From Arachis hypogaea (taxonomy: Eukaryota; Streptophyta; Magnoliopsida; Fabales; Fabaceae): DNA of 64,000 nt. This document shows positions 19,131 to 29,929 of this stretch, piece after piece. The stretch spans positions 102,331,837 to 102,395,836 of the forward strand of contig NC_092038.1 of the NCBI RefSeq assembly GCF_003086295.3, read 5' to 3'. The notes under the pieces were generated by a model that saw only the letters and a program-made list of their open reading frames with translations, did not search any database and was not told where the DNA came from. The translations under genes and the position numbers were made by a program. Positions within the stretch are counted from its first letter, which is position 1. Every line of letters begins with the position of its first letter.

Positions 19131-20451
19131 TAGAAGCCTCATCCAAGAAATTCTACAGAATCCATCAATCTTAGAAGAAGAAAAAGTCCTGACCATAACA
19201 GGTCACGATCAAGGATGGGTGACACCCATAATTAATTACCTCAAAATAGAAGCACTCCCCACAGAGGAAAAGGAGGCAAAGAGGTTGAAACGGGAGGCAC
19301 AATATTACACTATCATAAATAATACTCTATACAAAAGAGGGATTTCAATACCACTGCTAAAATGCATGCTGACTTCCAACACAAAGGAAGTCCTAGAAGA
19401 AGTACACAGTGGCATTTGTGGCAATCACCTTGGTTTCCAGGCACTGGCCAAAAAAGTACTTTGGGCAGGATTTTATTGGCCAACTCTACAAAAGGAAGCC
19501 ATAGAATTTGTAAAGACATGTTCATCATGTCAGAAACACGCCAACTTTCACATCGCCCCACCAGAGGAACTCATCAGCATGACCTCACCTTGGCCATTCG
19601 CAAAATGGGAACTCGATCTTCTTGGACCCTTTCCTCAATGATCGGGACAAGTCAAATTCCTTATAGTGGGAATAGACTACTTCACAAAGTGGATTGAAGC
19701 AGAGCCCCTAGCTAATGCCATTGCTCAAAGAAGTCAAAAATTCTTATATAGAAACATGTTCACAAGGTTTGGGGTCCCAAACTCCATCACCACAGACAAT
19801 AGTACTTAGTTCACATATGCAAGCTTCAGAAACCTAGCAACCAACTTAAATATAAGACAACAATTCACTTTCATTGAACATCCCCAAGCCAATGGACAAG
19901 CTGAAGCTGCCAACAAAGTCATACTGGCTGGGCTGAAGCGGAGATTACAGGATGCGAAGGAAGCCTGGGCTGAGGAGCTCCCACAGGTCTTATGGGCATA
20001 TCGAACAACGCCACATTCCACCACAAAGGAATCACCCTTCCGATTAGCATATGGAATGGAGGCAATGATTCCAGTAGAGATCAAAGAAAGGTCACCTAGA
20101 GTAATCCACTATAGCGAAGAAGCCAACTCCCAACTTCAAAGGGAATAGCTCGACCTACTTCCAGAAGTCTGAGAAAAAGCTCGGATAAAGGAAGAGGCAT
20201 TAAAACGACGAATGGCTTCCCGATACAATCAAAAGGTAATACAGTGGGCCTTTACTGAGAATGACCTCATTCTAATCCGAAATGACATTGAAACAACTCG
20301 ACCTGGAGAAGGAAAGCTGGCAGCAAACTGGAAAGGACCCTACCGAGTCATAGAAGTGCAGGGAAAGGGCTACTACAGGCTTTCCGAACTTGACGGGCAA
20401 GAGCTTCCTAGGTCATGGCACGCCTGCAACCTAAGAAGGTACTATAATTAG
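19131..20451 (+). pseudogene. Integrase (E6)
   Basis: HHCC zinc-binding region (VHSGICGNHLGFQALAKKV, CSSCQKH) is followed by the catalytic core. D is in WELDLLGPFPQ (then a stop at 19639), D is in ITTDNSTQF (usually DNGTQF) and E is in HPQANGQAEAANKV. The C-terminal part resembles the GPY/F region (KLAANWKGPYRVIEVQGKGY) and ends SWHACNLRRYYN. Stops near 19639, 19807, 20146 and 20170. Confidence 0.85.
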
Positions 20452-21029
20452 GGATGATAAAGGACCTTGGACAAGGCGCTCTCTTTTTCCTGAAAAGGTT
20501 TTTTAATGAGGCGCCAAGCCAAGACCTACGAATCACCCGACTTAGGAAATTAACCCCCCGTATGTATATATTTGCATTTTCTTTTAATAAAGGCTGTTTA
20601 GATTTTCTACAAACACTCAAGCCGTATTATTCTGAAACATTCATCGTCCGATTATAAAACTACAGATCGACAGAAAGTGAAAATCAAATTCACTGTGCGA
20701 TCACAATAAAGACCAAAGATGAAAACCAAATTCATTAAAAGGTCGACCAAACGAGGGTTAAAACCCAAACTCTACAAAATCGGCAAAGATGAAAATAGAA
20801 TAATACAAGAAGTTATAGAAAGTGATCCATAGAAAGGACCTAACGAGGTCCTAATAAAATGGATTGCTATAAAATAACTTAAAGACTGGCCGGCATAAAG
20901 AAGTCGGACCGGCCACAATAACCAAAGTTATAAGTAAAGCCCTGGAAAGAGGCCTGGCCAGCCCTATAAAAGAGGATTACTATAACTTAGAAGAGTCCGA
21001 TATGATGAAGTCAGACTCCTACGAATAAG
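20452..21029 (+). other. E6 post-integrase noncoding stretch
   Basis: No supported gene. Contains short direct repeats with AAGTCGGACCGGCCAC-like motifs that grade into the 104-bp array. Confidence 0.5.
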
Positions 21030-21550
21030 TTACAAAGATAATCCCTGAAAGAGACTTGAACAAGGTCCAAGAAAGAGGATTACCAAGTAACTCGACAGGG
21101 CCCGACATGACAAAGTCGGCCCAAAAGATAAAGTTACAAAGATAATCCCTGAAAGAGACCTGAACAAAGTCCAAGAAAGAGGATTACCAAGTAACTCGAC
21201 AGGGCCCGACATGACAAGGTCGGCCCAAAAGATAGAGTTACAAAGATAATCCCTGAAAGAAACCTGAACAAGGTCCAAGAAAGAGGATTACCAAGTAACT
21301 CGACAGGGCCCGACATGACAAAGTCAGCCCAAAAGATAAAGTTACAAAGATAATCCCTGAAAGAGACATGAACAAGGTCCAAGAAAGAGGATTACCAAGT
21401 AACTCGACAGGGCCCGACATGACAAAGTCGGCCCAAAAGATAAAGTTACAAAGATAATCCCTGAAATAGACCTGAACAAGGTCCAAGAAAGAGGATTACC
21501 AAGTAACTCGACAGGGCCCGACATGACAAAGTCAGCCCAAAACATAACTC
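21030..21550 (+). repeat. 104-bp tandem array (E6)
   Basis: Five copies of a 104-bp unit beginning ACAAAGATAATCCCTGAAA and including CTCGACAGGGCCCGACATGA. Copies differ by only a few bases, indicating recent expansion. Repeating open frames on the minus strand at 104-bp steps are by-products of the array. Confidence 0.9.
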
Positions 21551-21969
21551 TACAAAAGTAACCCCTAAAAGAGGGTCACTAGCAACTCTTTGGACAAATC
21601 AAAGTGACAAAATCAGCAACCACAACGAACCAAAGGACAAAACAAATTGCTGAAAATAGCATCAAAGAAAACAAGCCAATCCAGAGAGATCAGCCAAAGG
21701 AAAAGTTCTAAAACACTCCCAAGACCTAGAAAAGGTATTAAACCGAGTGCAAGCAGGCCTGATATAAAAATAGCTAGATAAAAAGGGAAAACTTCAGAGG
21801 CCACCAGAAGCAACCCCAAAAGTTCAGAAACTACTCCTTTTTTGGTTTTTTAAAAGTTGCTAAACAAAGCAACTAAAAGTGTATCAACAGTCATCAAAAT
21901 ATCATTTACAAAATAAAGAGTTTTAAAAGCCCACAAGCCAGGCTATCTACAAACGAGCAAGAAGAAAAT

Positions 21970-23935
21970 TCAGTTAACATCCGAAGGTTTCTCAGCAGCA
22001 TCAACTCGGGGTGAAGGAGGGCGAGTCTCAAGAGGCACCGCATCTACCATCCCATCATCCCGGTTCAAGATTTGGCAATCCGTTTCTCCCTCTGGGTGAT
22101 TGATCTCAGTAGTGGAAGTCGGAAAAGTCGATGCAACAGAGGTCTTGGTAGCGGGCAGTAAAGGACGACCATCATCATCATCATCAGGATTGTCAAGGAC
22201 AATCTTACCATCCCTAACAATGTTGTCCAGACTAAAAAGGGAAAGGTCGAGATCTGGCGCAAGAACTCGAACTTGCTCCTTCAGATTCTCATAAGCAGCA
22301 GTCACACTGCCTACAAGATGACTTTGAAGTTCGGTATAATCGGCCCAGACAGATTCCAAACTACCCCTAAGCTCCATCATCTCTCTATAAGTAGTAACAT
22401 AGCTATCCTTATGTTTTAATGCCGTATCCTCGGCCAGTTGCACAGCAGCCGCTAGACCAACAGCCCGAGCCTTTTCCCCTTCAACTCCTTTTCCAGCTCG
22501 GCCACTTTCACCTCGAGCTCCTCTTTCAAACCCTTAATTCGGTCAAACTCCGATTTTGCCTCCTCCATAAAGGCCTTGGTAGCATGGATAGGAAGATCTT
22601 GAGCAGTCCGATATAAAGCTGCTCCCATGTGTGCCAGTGTAATACCACTCCGAGTAATGAAGTCTAAATAACGAAGGATGGATACATCATCAGTAGGCAT
22701 GACACCATAGGGAGCAATCTGTTAGTCCACAAACCCAACAACATCAAAGTCGGGAGCACCAAGATTAAAAGGCTTGACAGTCCGAGGTCTTTTTGGAGGA
22801 GGAGCGGCAGAATGAGAGGAGGTACCAGCAGAAGCTTGTGAAGGATCAATCAAACAATCTCGAGGAGTGGGGATAACCTTCCTCGGCCAAAGAGAACTTG
22901 TAACCAAAGGCTTAGACGAAACCTGAGAAGATCCCTCCCCGGCCTCCTTGGCTGAGGCATTCTGAGTTGCAGTAGCCTTCCTTGCCCTTTTAAAAGCCTT
23001 CATGGATTCGTTGTTCTTAATGATCTCTACAAACAAACATCACAGCAGGAAACCAAAACTACGAGTCAAAAAAAGATCTCACAAAGAAACAAACTCGACA
23101 AAACGAAAAGCAAAACCAATAGAAAAATTGACCACTACCCAGCTCAGCTTGGAGGAGAGAGGGGTTGGCTAAAAATTTCTTTGTGTCGAGATGAGGAGGC
23201 TGCCCCCAGTTTTCTTCCAGCACAGTCACAAAAGCTTGTTCAGCCTCATCTAACATCTCCCACGAATATCTCGATACCACTACATTCTTTTGCCATTCTA
23301 AAGAAAAGGTGGGCTCATCATTCTTATCCAGAAAAAAGAGCCGAGCTCCTTCAACAGCTCGGACCCTAAAAAAGTAATTTTTGAAATCGCGAAAAGACTC
23401 ATCAAACATGGAGAAAACCTTTTTCCCCTGGGAAGCTCGGAAAGAAACTCAAACGGCTTTTTTCTTCACTACACCAGCCTTTGTTAAAACGAAAAGATAA
23501 AAGAAGAGAGATTGCAAAGCAGGGATACTAAACTCACGACACAGAAGCTGAAAGATTTTTATAAAACCCCAGGAATTGGGGTGAAGTTGGGATGGAGCTA
23601 CATTACAAGACCATAACAGGTTGGTCTCAAAGGGGGTAAAAGGAAGAGTAATATTCATTTGACTAAAAAAGAAGTCATAGGCATAGAAAAAGGGGTACTC
23701 TCCAGTAATCCGGGTAGAAAAGCAAACCCTCTTGTCAGAAGTTGGAGATATGAGCTCATAATTCTTCTCATCACTACCGTTGCCACAAATCCTATGAAAC
23801 TGCCTAAGTTGCTGACAAAACTCTGAGTCAACCAACGAGACGCATAAGAAGACCATAGAATCCACCCAATCGGCCGTGCCCTCAGGGACCTGGGAAGATG
23901 TCTCAAGTCTCAACAATATTTTTGCGAGAAGACAT
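21970..23935 (-). pseudogene. Antisense ORF, gypsy-type transposon domain plus coiled coil (E6)
   Basis: Runs against gag-pol, as reported for Tat-lineage elements such as Grande and Retand. ATG at 23935 (MSSRKNIVET) with an early frameshift. The next frame contains ITGEYPFFYAYDFFFSQ and VAPSQLHPNSWGFIKIFQLL, the signature of the putative gypsy-type transposon domain (Pfam family PF04195 from memory). A second block reads EESFRDFKNYFFRVRAVEGA-like sequence. A candidate intron near 23030-23140 has GGTAGTG donor and TTTGTAG acceptor context. The C-terminal half is helical and charged (KEELEVKVAELEKELKGKR), ending LDLSLFSLDNIVRDGKIVLD and an Asp run. Product function is unknown. Confidence 0.65.
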
Positions 23936-25007
23936 GGTTAACTAGTCCTACAAAGAAGAAAAGAAGATTGGATTACTCAGAAACATCTCGGAACACTAAT
24001 CAAACAACTCGGGCATAAACAGAAATAACTCGAAAAACTAAAGCATATAGGTGTCAAGAAGCCAGGCAAAGCAACAAAAGGAAACCCCAGGACCCGGTCC
24101 AAAAAGTTCCAGGGGCATCCTTTGGAGGCAGAATAAGGACTTAGGGAAGCCTACAAGCTTACATCTCTACACGTCCCAACAAGAAGATAAAGTCTCTATT
24201 TCAACAAGAATGACACTCGAAAAGGCCACAAACCAAATAAAGTCATCAAAATAAGCCGCCTATCAAAATTACAACTTCAGTCTACCTAACAGCAAGAACA
24301 TGCCAAGCGAAAAAACTGTTAAAGGCACAATCTTTCTTCAAAATCAAACAAAGCCACTTATACAGAAACAGGAAACAAAATACAAAACCCTAGAAGCTTC
24401 AACCATTCAGAAAATGCCAGAAAAGAAGAAACCAGAAATCACAGTGACAAAAAGCATAGAAATGCAAAAAGGTTCAAACTTTCCAAAAAATTACTCAAGT
24501 AAAAACCCTACCATATCAGGAAAACAAAACAATGCAAGCAAAAGAGAAGATGAACCAACCTGAAAAAAGGAGAAGCGTACGGAGGGAAGATTGAAGACGA
24601 AGCTGTCGTCGAAAACAAAGAAGACACCTACGATCACCAAGTGACGTCACAAAGAGAAGACGCGAAAGGGCGGAACAACAGGCTAAAACAGAAAAGTGAG
24701 AAAGAAAAGGGGAAGTTACAGAGAAGAGGAAAAACCGTTTTCTGTGTGTAAAGTTCAAAATAAAAGAAAAGAAACGGGGCATTGAAAACCATTTAATGAG
24801 GGCATTAAAACCCTCGCGCATTCCCAAGGCTAGGACGCTAATACAAAGCGCGTGCTCTTAGAGGAAACGAAACGTTCCGCATTCAAAAAGGAACTCTACA
24901 AGGATAAAGTCGACAAAATGCTTGAGTTCAGCTTCACCCGAGAAGGTTCGAAGACCTAAAAACTAAGACTCGACCTCCAAATAAAGACAGAGCTTGAGCA
25001 GGGGCAC
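23936..25007. other. E6 region between antisense ORF and 3' LTR
   Basis: Presumed promoter and 5' leader side of the antisense ORF; rich in A. No convincing gene on either strand. GAGCAGGGGCAC directly before the LTR may serve as polypurine tract. Confidence 0.45.
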
Positions 25008-25502
25008 TGTTCATACCCTGGGTCGAGTTATTCGACCCGGCTACAGACAAAGCGACCGACCTCTTCAGGTCAGGACGACCCGACCTCTTCTCAGAGAGTT
25101 CGGCCAAGTCACCAAGAAAGCCCAGAGAAGGGCCCCAACAGAAGATCACGACCCAAATCCTAAGGCAGCCCAAGCCTATAGAGATAAGGGTGGTTCCCTT
25201 GAAGATAAGATTACCTCACTCAAAGATAAGATAAGATAACTAACTTATCTTATCTAAGAAGATCACTCTACGCCATTATAAATACACTGGAGCACCCAGG
25301 TATAACTCACTCTGATTCTACTAAATACCTGCTTAATACCCTTGCTAACTTAAGCATCGGAGTCCCTTGCAGGTACCCCCCACCCTCCGGGGACGAAGGA
25401 TCAGAACCACCACCAAGTCTAATAAGTCGGACACGACAGCTCCAACTAGCTCAGAAGATCTCGTCCGAGATCGACCTACTGTTTTAGGTAACCCTCGGAA
25501 CA
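25008..25502 (+). mobile_element. 3' LTR of E6
   Basis: TGTTCATACCCTGGGTCGAG to GGAACA, 495 bp, TATAAATA at 25277-25284. Followed by CATTA. Confidence 0.85.
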
Positions 25503-25739
25503 CATTATACAACAATCATAACAGAGAAAATGCACAACCAAGTATGATGCATGTCTGTCCTATGCAGGCCATGAGCTCATGTGTCGGTTTACACCCTAGA
25601 GCCCAACATTACCTAGGAACAAGTCTTAGATATGGTTTCTCTTTATGTCCTTAGTGCATACGTGTCAGTGGTAAGAATACTACTCTTCGTGACTACCAAC
25701 AGTCAGCACAAAGCTTGACCCCATAATATACGCACAAGG

Positions 25740-26120
25740 GGAAACAGTGATCCTCAGTTCGTGGGCGTCCCCAAGATCAATTCACAAACAAAACAATGAT
25801 CCTCAGTTCGTGGATTTCCCCGAGATCAATATACAACAACAAACACGATCCTCAGTTCGTGGGCTATACCCGAGATCAATACTCAACAATACAGTAATCT
25901 TTAGTTCGTGGGTTATACCCGAGATCAACATACAACAGTTTGTGGGTTATTCCCGTAATCAATGATTATCAGTTCGTGGGTTATTTCCGTAATCAATGAT
26001 TATCAGTTCGTGGGTTTTTCCCGCACATGAAATAGTTAACAGTTCATAGGTTTCCCCGAGACCAATGATCATTCAGTTCGTGGGTACTCCCCGTATTTAA
26101 CATTATCAGTTCGTGTGTTT
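25740..26120 (+). repeat. CAGTTCGTGGG tandem repeats in E5
   Basis: About ten degenerate units of 33-45 bp. Each has CAGTTCGTGGGT, a run of CCCC or CCCG, and GATCAAT or AATCAATGATTAT. Noncoding. Confidence 0.8.
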
Positions 26121-28422
26121 TGCTACTCTTTTATCTTTGTTTCTTTACTTTGCTCTAATTACTCTTTTCTCTTAGTCACTTTACTCTACTCTGCTTACTC
26201 TTTTCTCTTAGTCTCTTGACTCTATTTTGATTACTCGGTTCTCTGTATCTATATTACTCTTTTTCTCTTTACCTCTTTACTTTACTCTGCTCTGATTTCT
26301 CTGCTTAACGTATGTATTTAAAGCTTATGTAAATTTTGGTATGAATAGTTAGCATCTCCTAAGTATAGGTTCATTAAGTCTATACTAAAATAGTTTAACT
26401 TTTCATATTATACCTAACCCTAGCCGCAACTCAAGGACTAACTATGTTGCCCTAATTTGTTCACTAATCTCTATCTGTTTTCCTGTTATTAAAACTTTAT
26501 AAACTTTTTCTTTGGTTTTTATCTTTTATTTAACTTCTTATCTTTCCTTTATATTTCTCTCACTAATATGTTCTTACCACTCCCTAAGTGTTTTATGAAG
26601 GTAATTATGAGATTCTGCACTTAAAGTTGTCTTTCTAAAGTTTTTACAGAAAACTGCCTTTTTCGTATTATTTTATTATTTTTATTAAAATATTATTTTT
26701 AATTAAATATTATTATTTAATATTTATTATTATTTATTATTTTATCATTAAATTTTCGAAAATTACCTTACCTTTACCTTTTCACTTTCAAAATTAACTT
26801 TTTACCCCAATAACTTTAATATTTCTACTTTAACTACCCTAACTTTCAGAAATTACTAAATAACCCCCCAAACACCAAAATATTTACTTCCTTGCCCTTT
26901 TATGGATCAAAAAGGTGTTCTTCATTGTTCTTCACCACACTTAAAGTGTTCTTCATATTCTTTGTAAATTCTTCAGATTCTTTCTCTGTTTTTACTCGTT
27001 TTTCAGTCTTTTCAGCAACAGATTTTTACCATAATTCATAATAAATTAGCAGCCACTAAAACCCCATCTATTCCACATGATTTTAACACAAATTGAACCC
27101 CAATTTAAGGGTTAGGGTTTCATTTTCCAGCAGCCACAAGAACACAAGTTCATAGCTTGAATTTCATCAGATTTCATCAAAATTTCACCAAAATTTTGAC
27201 AAGAATCACTCATATAAACAATCAATTTCAAGCACAGCCAAGCCATATCATAATTACACAACTCAAACACAATCAATCAAGATTAAATTCGTCAAATCCT
27301 ACCTGGTTTTGCTGCTCCTAATTCAGTTATGCCCTTAGGTGGTCCTTAAGCACTTTTTTCTCTTAAATCACATCAAGAACAACTTTAAATCCAAAAACTC
27401 TCAACTGACCAAATCTCACTCAGCATGTTAGGAAGGGATTTCTCACCTTAGAGTTGCTGGAAATTAACGTTTCTTAGCCCTCAAGTCAAGTTAAGTAGGA
27501 TTCCTAAGGAAGAACATAAAAAAAAACACATGTTTTGCATGATTTTCCTTGAAAACTGAATTGAAGAGGGAGGGAGACAGACATCTCACCTTATTTCCAG
27601 CCTTGAATGTTATATGTTTATGTAGAGGAAGAAGAGAGGATCATTTTGGTGAAATCAGAATTTTGATTTGAGTTTTAGTTCAGAAGAAATCAAGCTTTGA
27701 AAATTAAGTGTTCATGAAAGTTTCTCTCTTTTCTCTCTTGTTATTTTCGGCCAAAATGAAGAAATGAGACAGCCTTGGAGGTTTTGGGGGTGTAAGGTGA
27801 GTTGTGATTGGTTGGCTTGGAGGTGGATTAAAATAATATTAAAATATCTCTGGTGTATAACTGCTAAAACTAGGTGTATTGGAACACTTGTAAAAACATC
27901 TCTAAAAATTATTTTATGAACTACTAGCATAAATGAAACTAGTAACATATTTATTAAGAGAATAAAATGTGTATAATGAGGCCTTAGCATTGCTAAAGTC
28001 ATCAGAGAGTGCTGGTGCTAAGCTGCACCAGTAAACTGTGAACCCGGTTAAACCGATTTTTCGTTTTCAACTAAAACAGACCAAGTAACCTTATAATATC
28101 ATTCAAGAAGCTTCTAATACTAATATAATGATAATATTATACTATTATCTCTATTATCTCATGAATCATGTCCGGTTCGTCAAACAGAGACTATTTACGA
28201 AAACTAGAATCAAAACTCCTAACCGATACGGTTCAAAAACTAGGTTCTTCGCAATTGCGTTGTCGAGCTTATCTCCACTAAGGTCCTGATTTAAAGATAA
28301 TATAATGACAATGAGGATTGAGATGCTTGATGATATAGCAGAGGTGTTCCCTTTACTGATCTTTCAGAGAAATCCGTGCCTTCAGAAAAGATCTTGCGTA
28401 CTCAAAAAACGGGGTTGTTACA
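26121..28422 (-). other. E5 right part, no gene
   Basis: Pyrimidine-rich TTACTCTTTTCTCTTAGTC-like repeats at 26130-26290, then long A/T-rich LTR sequence. No supported frame on either strand. Confidence 0.55.
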
Positions 28423-28562
28423 GGGCCAACCTTCCAAGAGGTCGGTCGCCGGCCATCCTTCTAAGAGGTCGGTCATGGACCAACCTTCCAAGAGGTCAGT
28501 CGTGGGCCAACCTTCTAAGAGGTCGGCCATGGGCCAGTCTTCTAAGCGGTCGGCCAACCCGG
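28423..28562 (-). repeat. 27-bp minisatellite in E4 outer LTR
   Basis: Five units such as AACCTTCTAAGAGGTCGGCC plus ATGGGCC. A further unit-like sequence lies on the other side of E5 at about 14690-14717. E5 therefore inserted inside the array. The E6 LTR has a single GACCGACCTCTTCAGGTC at the same place. Confidence 0.75.
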
Positions 28563-29188
28563 TCCTTTATAGCTCGAACCGATGCATGAGCAGAGAGTAT
28601 GACCCTTATTCTACATGAGCTCTTGTGATTCTTGAGAGAGCTATCTGGCTTGGGCTACAGCTTGAAAACACTCCTCCTAAACTACGAATTACCTAGACTA
28701 ATTAGGATATGTGACATAAAATCCTGTTAGCTTTGGGTAATTGAGAATTTTGTGGCGCTAAACTAGTTTTCTGAACTTATCCCTCTGATCTGAATTGAAT
28801 CACCACGAGAGTGGCTTTTGATGAGGATTAGATGAGATTAAACCACTAAAAGATTAGGGTTTAATCACTTATGGTTTGCCATAGAATGAATCACTCATTG
28901 TTAAAATAGTTGGTAAGACGTTTTAATCTGGAAAAGTAAACATCTCCGAGACCTTAACTGTTTTCTAATCATTGGTTTACACCAAATCTATTTTTTTGCT
29001 ATTTTACTATATATTGTTTTACATCAACAACCACCTTTTACTGTTTGCCTGACTAAGTCCAACAGGATAACTATTGCTTGCTCAGTCCGACAATCCTCAT
29101 GGGATCGACCCTCACTCACCTGAGGTATTACTTGGATGACCCGGTGCACTTACCGGTTAAGTTGTGCGAGTTCTAATTTCACACACCA
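28563..29188 (+). mobile_element. E7: LTR 3' part of an unidentified element
   Basis: Plus-oriented, ends TTCACACACCA at 29188. The start is not certain; TGCATGAGCAG at 28584 is a candidate. U5 hairpins at 29110-29125 (CCTCA-CTCACC-TGAGG) and 29141-29156 (CCGG-TGCACTTA-CCGG). No coding sequence. A solo or truncated LTR. Confidence 0.5.
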
Positions 29189-29384
29189 CTGCTTCAGTCA
29201 CGGAATCACTGCTTCGTTCTTGGAATCTTGTACTCGACATACATTTTCGATCAATTTACCTTATTTGTCGATAACCTCTCCTCGATGAACTCAAAAATAA
29301 ACCTGCTCGATAATATTCAAACAACATTTTCGATATGTTCATTATTAATGCAAATTATTATTATTATTATTCTTTTTGAACCCA
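29189..29384 (-). mobile_element. E8 left LTR segment
   Basis: Matches 34551-34749, for instance CTCCTCGATGAACTCAAAAA in both. The left border coincides with the E7 end, so it may be truncated. Confidence 0.6.
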
Positions 29385-29929
29385 TAATTTATCCACTTGA
29401 ATCGACAACTTCTAAATTGAAAACAGAAGAAGTCCATCGATTTAATGAATTCCTTATTTCCTTCAATATGTAAAGAAATAACTTTCAATTTAAAACTTGA
29501 AATTCATAAGTGAGATCACATTTGAGAAACCACTCTACTAAGCACATTCATTAAATGCGCATCCCATCATGCACACTTTTCCATTAATTTCGGACGTTTA
29601 ATCTCTTCCCATCTGAAAAACCTTTTCAATTTCACTTATAAAGATCACTCCACTAGTTTTTTTTGAAACTTTTCCAAAAACTTCTTCATCACATACCTTC
29701 TTCTTCCTAGTGTAATATTTCATCTTCCATGTTCTGTATCTGTAGGCAAGAACCACCTCCTTCACAAATCTCTCACTGCTTGTAAAAGTTAACTCCATCC
29801 AGTCTTTTTCTTCAAGGTATTTTCATATACTCACTGTATACATTTGAGCTATCAATTAAATATATCTATTTTCTAAGAGAGTATTTTTATTCCACTCATG
29901 CTACTGCTGTACATCTTCTAGAATCACCA

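Larger units (their letters stand above)
15722..25502 (+). mobile_element. E6: full-length Tat-type Ty3/gypsy element, RT deleted
   Basis: Both LTRs present (15722-16235 and 25008-25502), tRNA-Asp-like primer site, gag, protease, truncated RT, RNase H, integrase, a 104-bp tandem array and an antisense ORF. Flanks are CATTC and CATTA, a 4 of 5 match expected for a target duplication with one change. Nested in E5. Numerous stops make it non-autonomous. Confidence 0.85.
14718..28422 (-). mobile_element. E5: solo LTR (about 3.9 kb) split by E6
   Basis: Begins TGTAACGACCC and ends GGGGTTGTTACA, with GGGCC immediately on both sides (14713-14717 and 28423-28427), consistent with a 5-bp target duplication. 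Without E6 it is about 3.9 kb and contains no coding frame. The ends resemble the long LTRs of Tekay/Del chromoviruses, an inference from memory. The 27600-27800 stretch reads like a 5' transcribed region on the minus strand, so I place it on that strand with low confidence. Confidence 0.65.

Noticed and set aside
21030..21545. Series of similar minus-strand frames at 104-bp steps
   Set aside because: By-products of the tandem array; 104 is not a multiple of three and no domain is visible.
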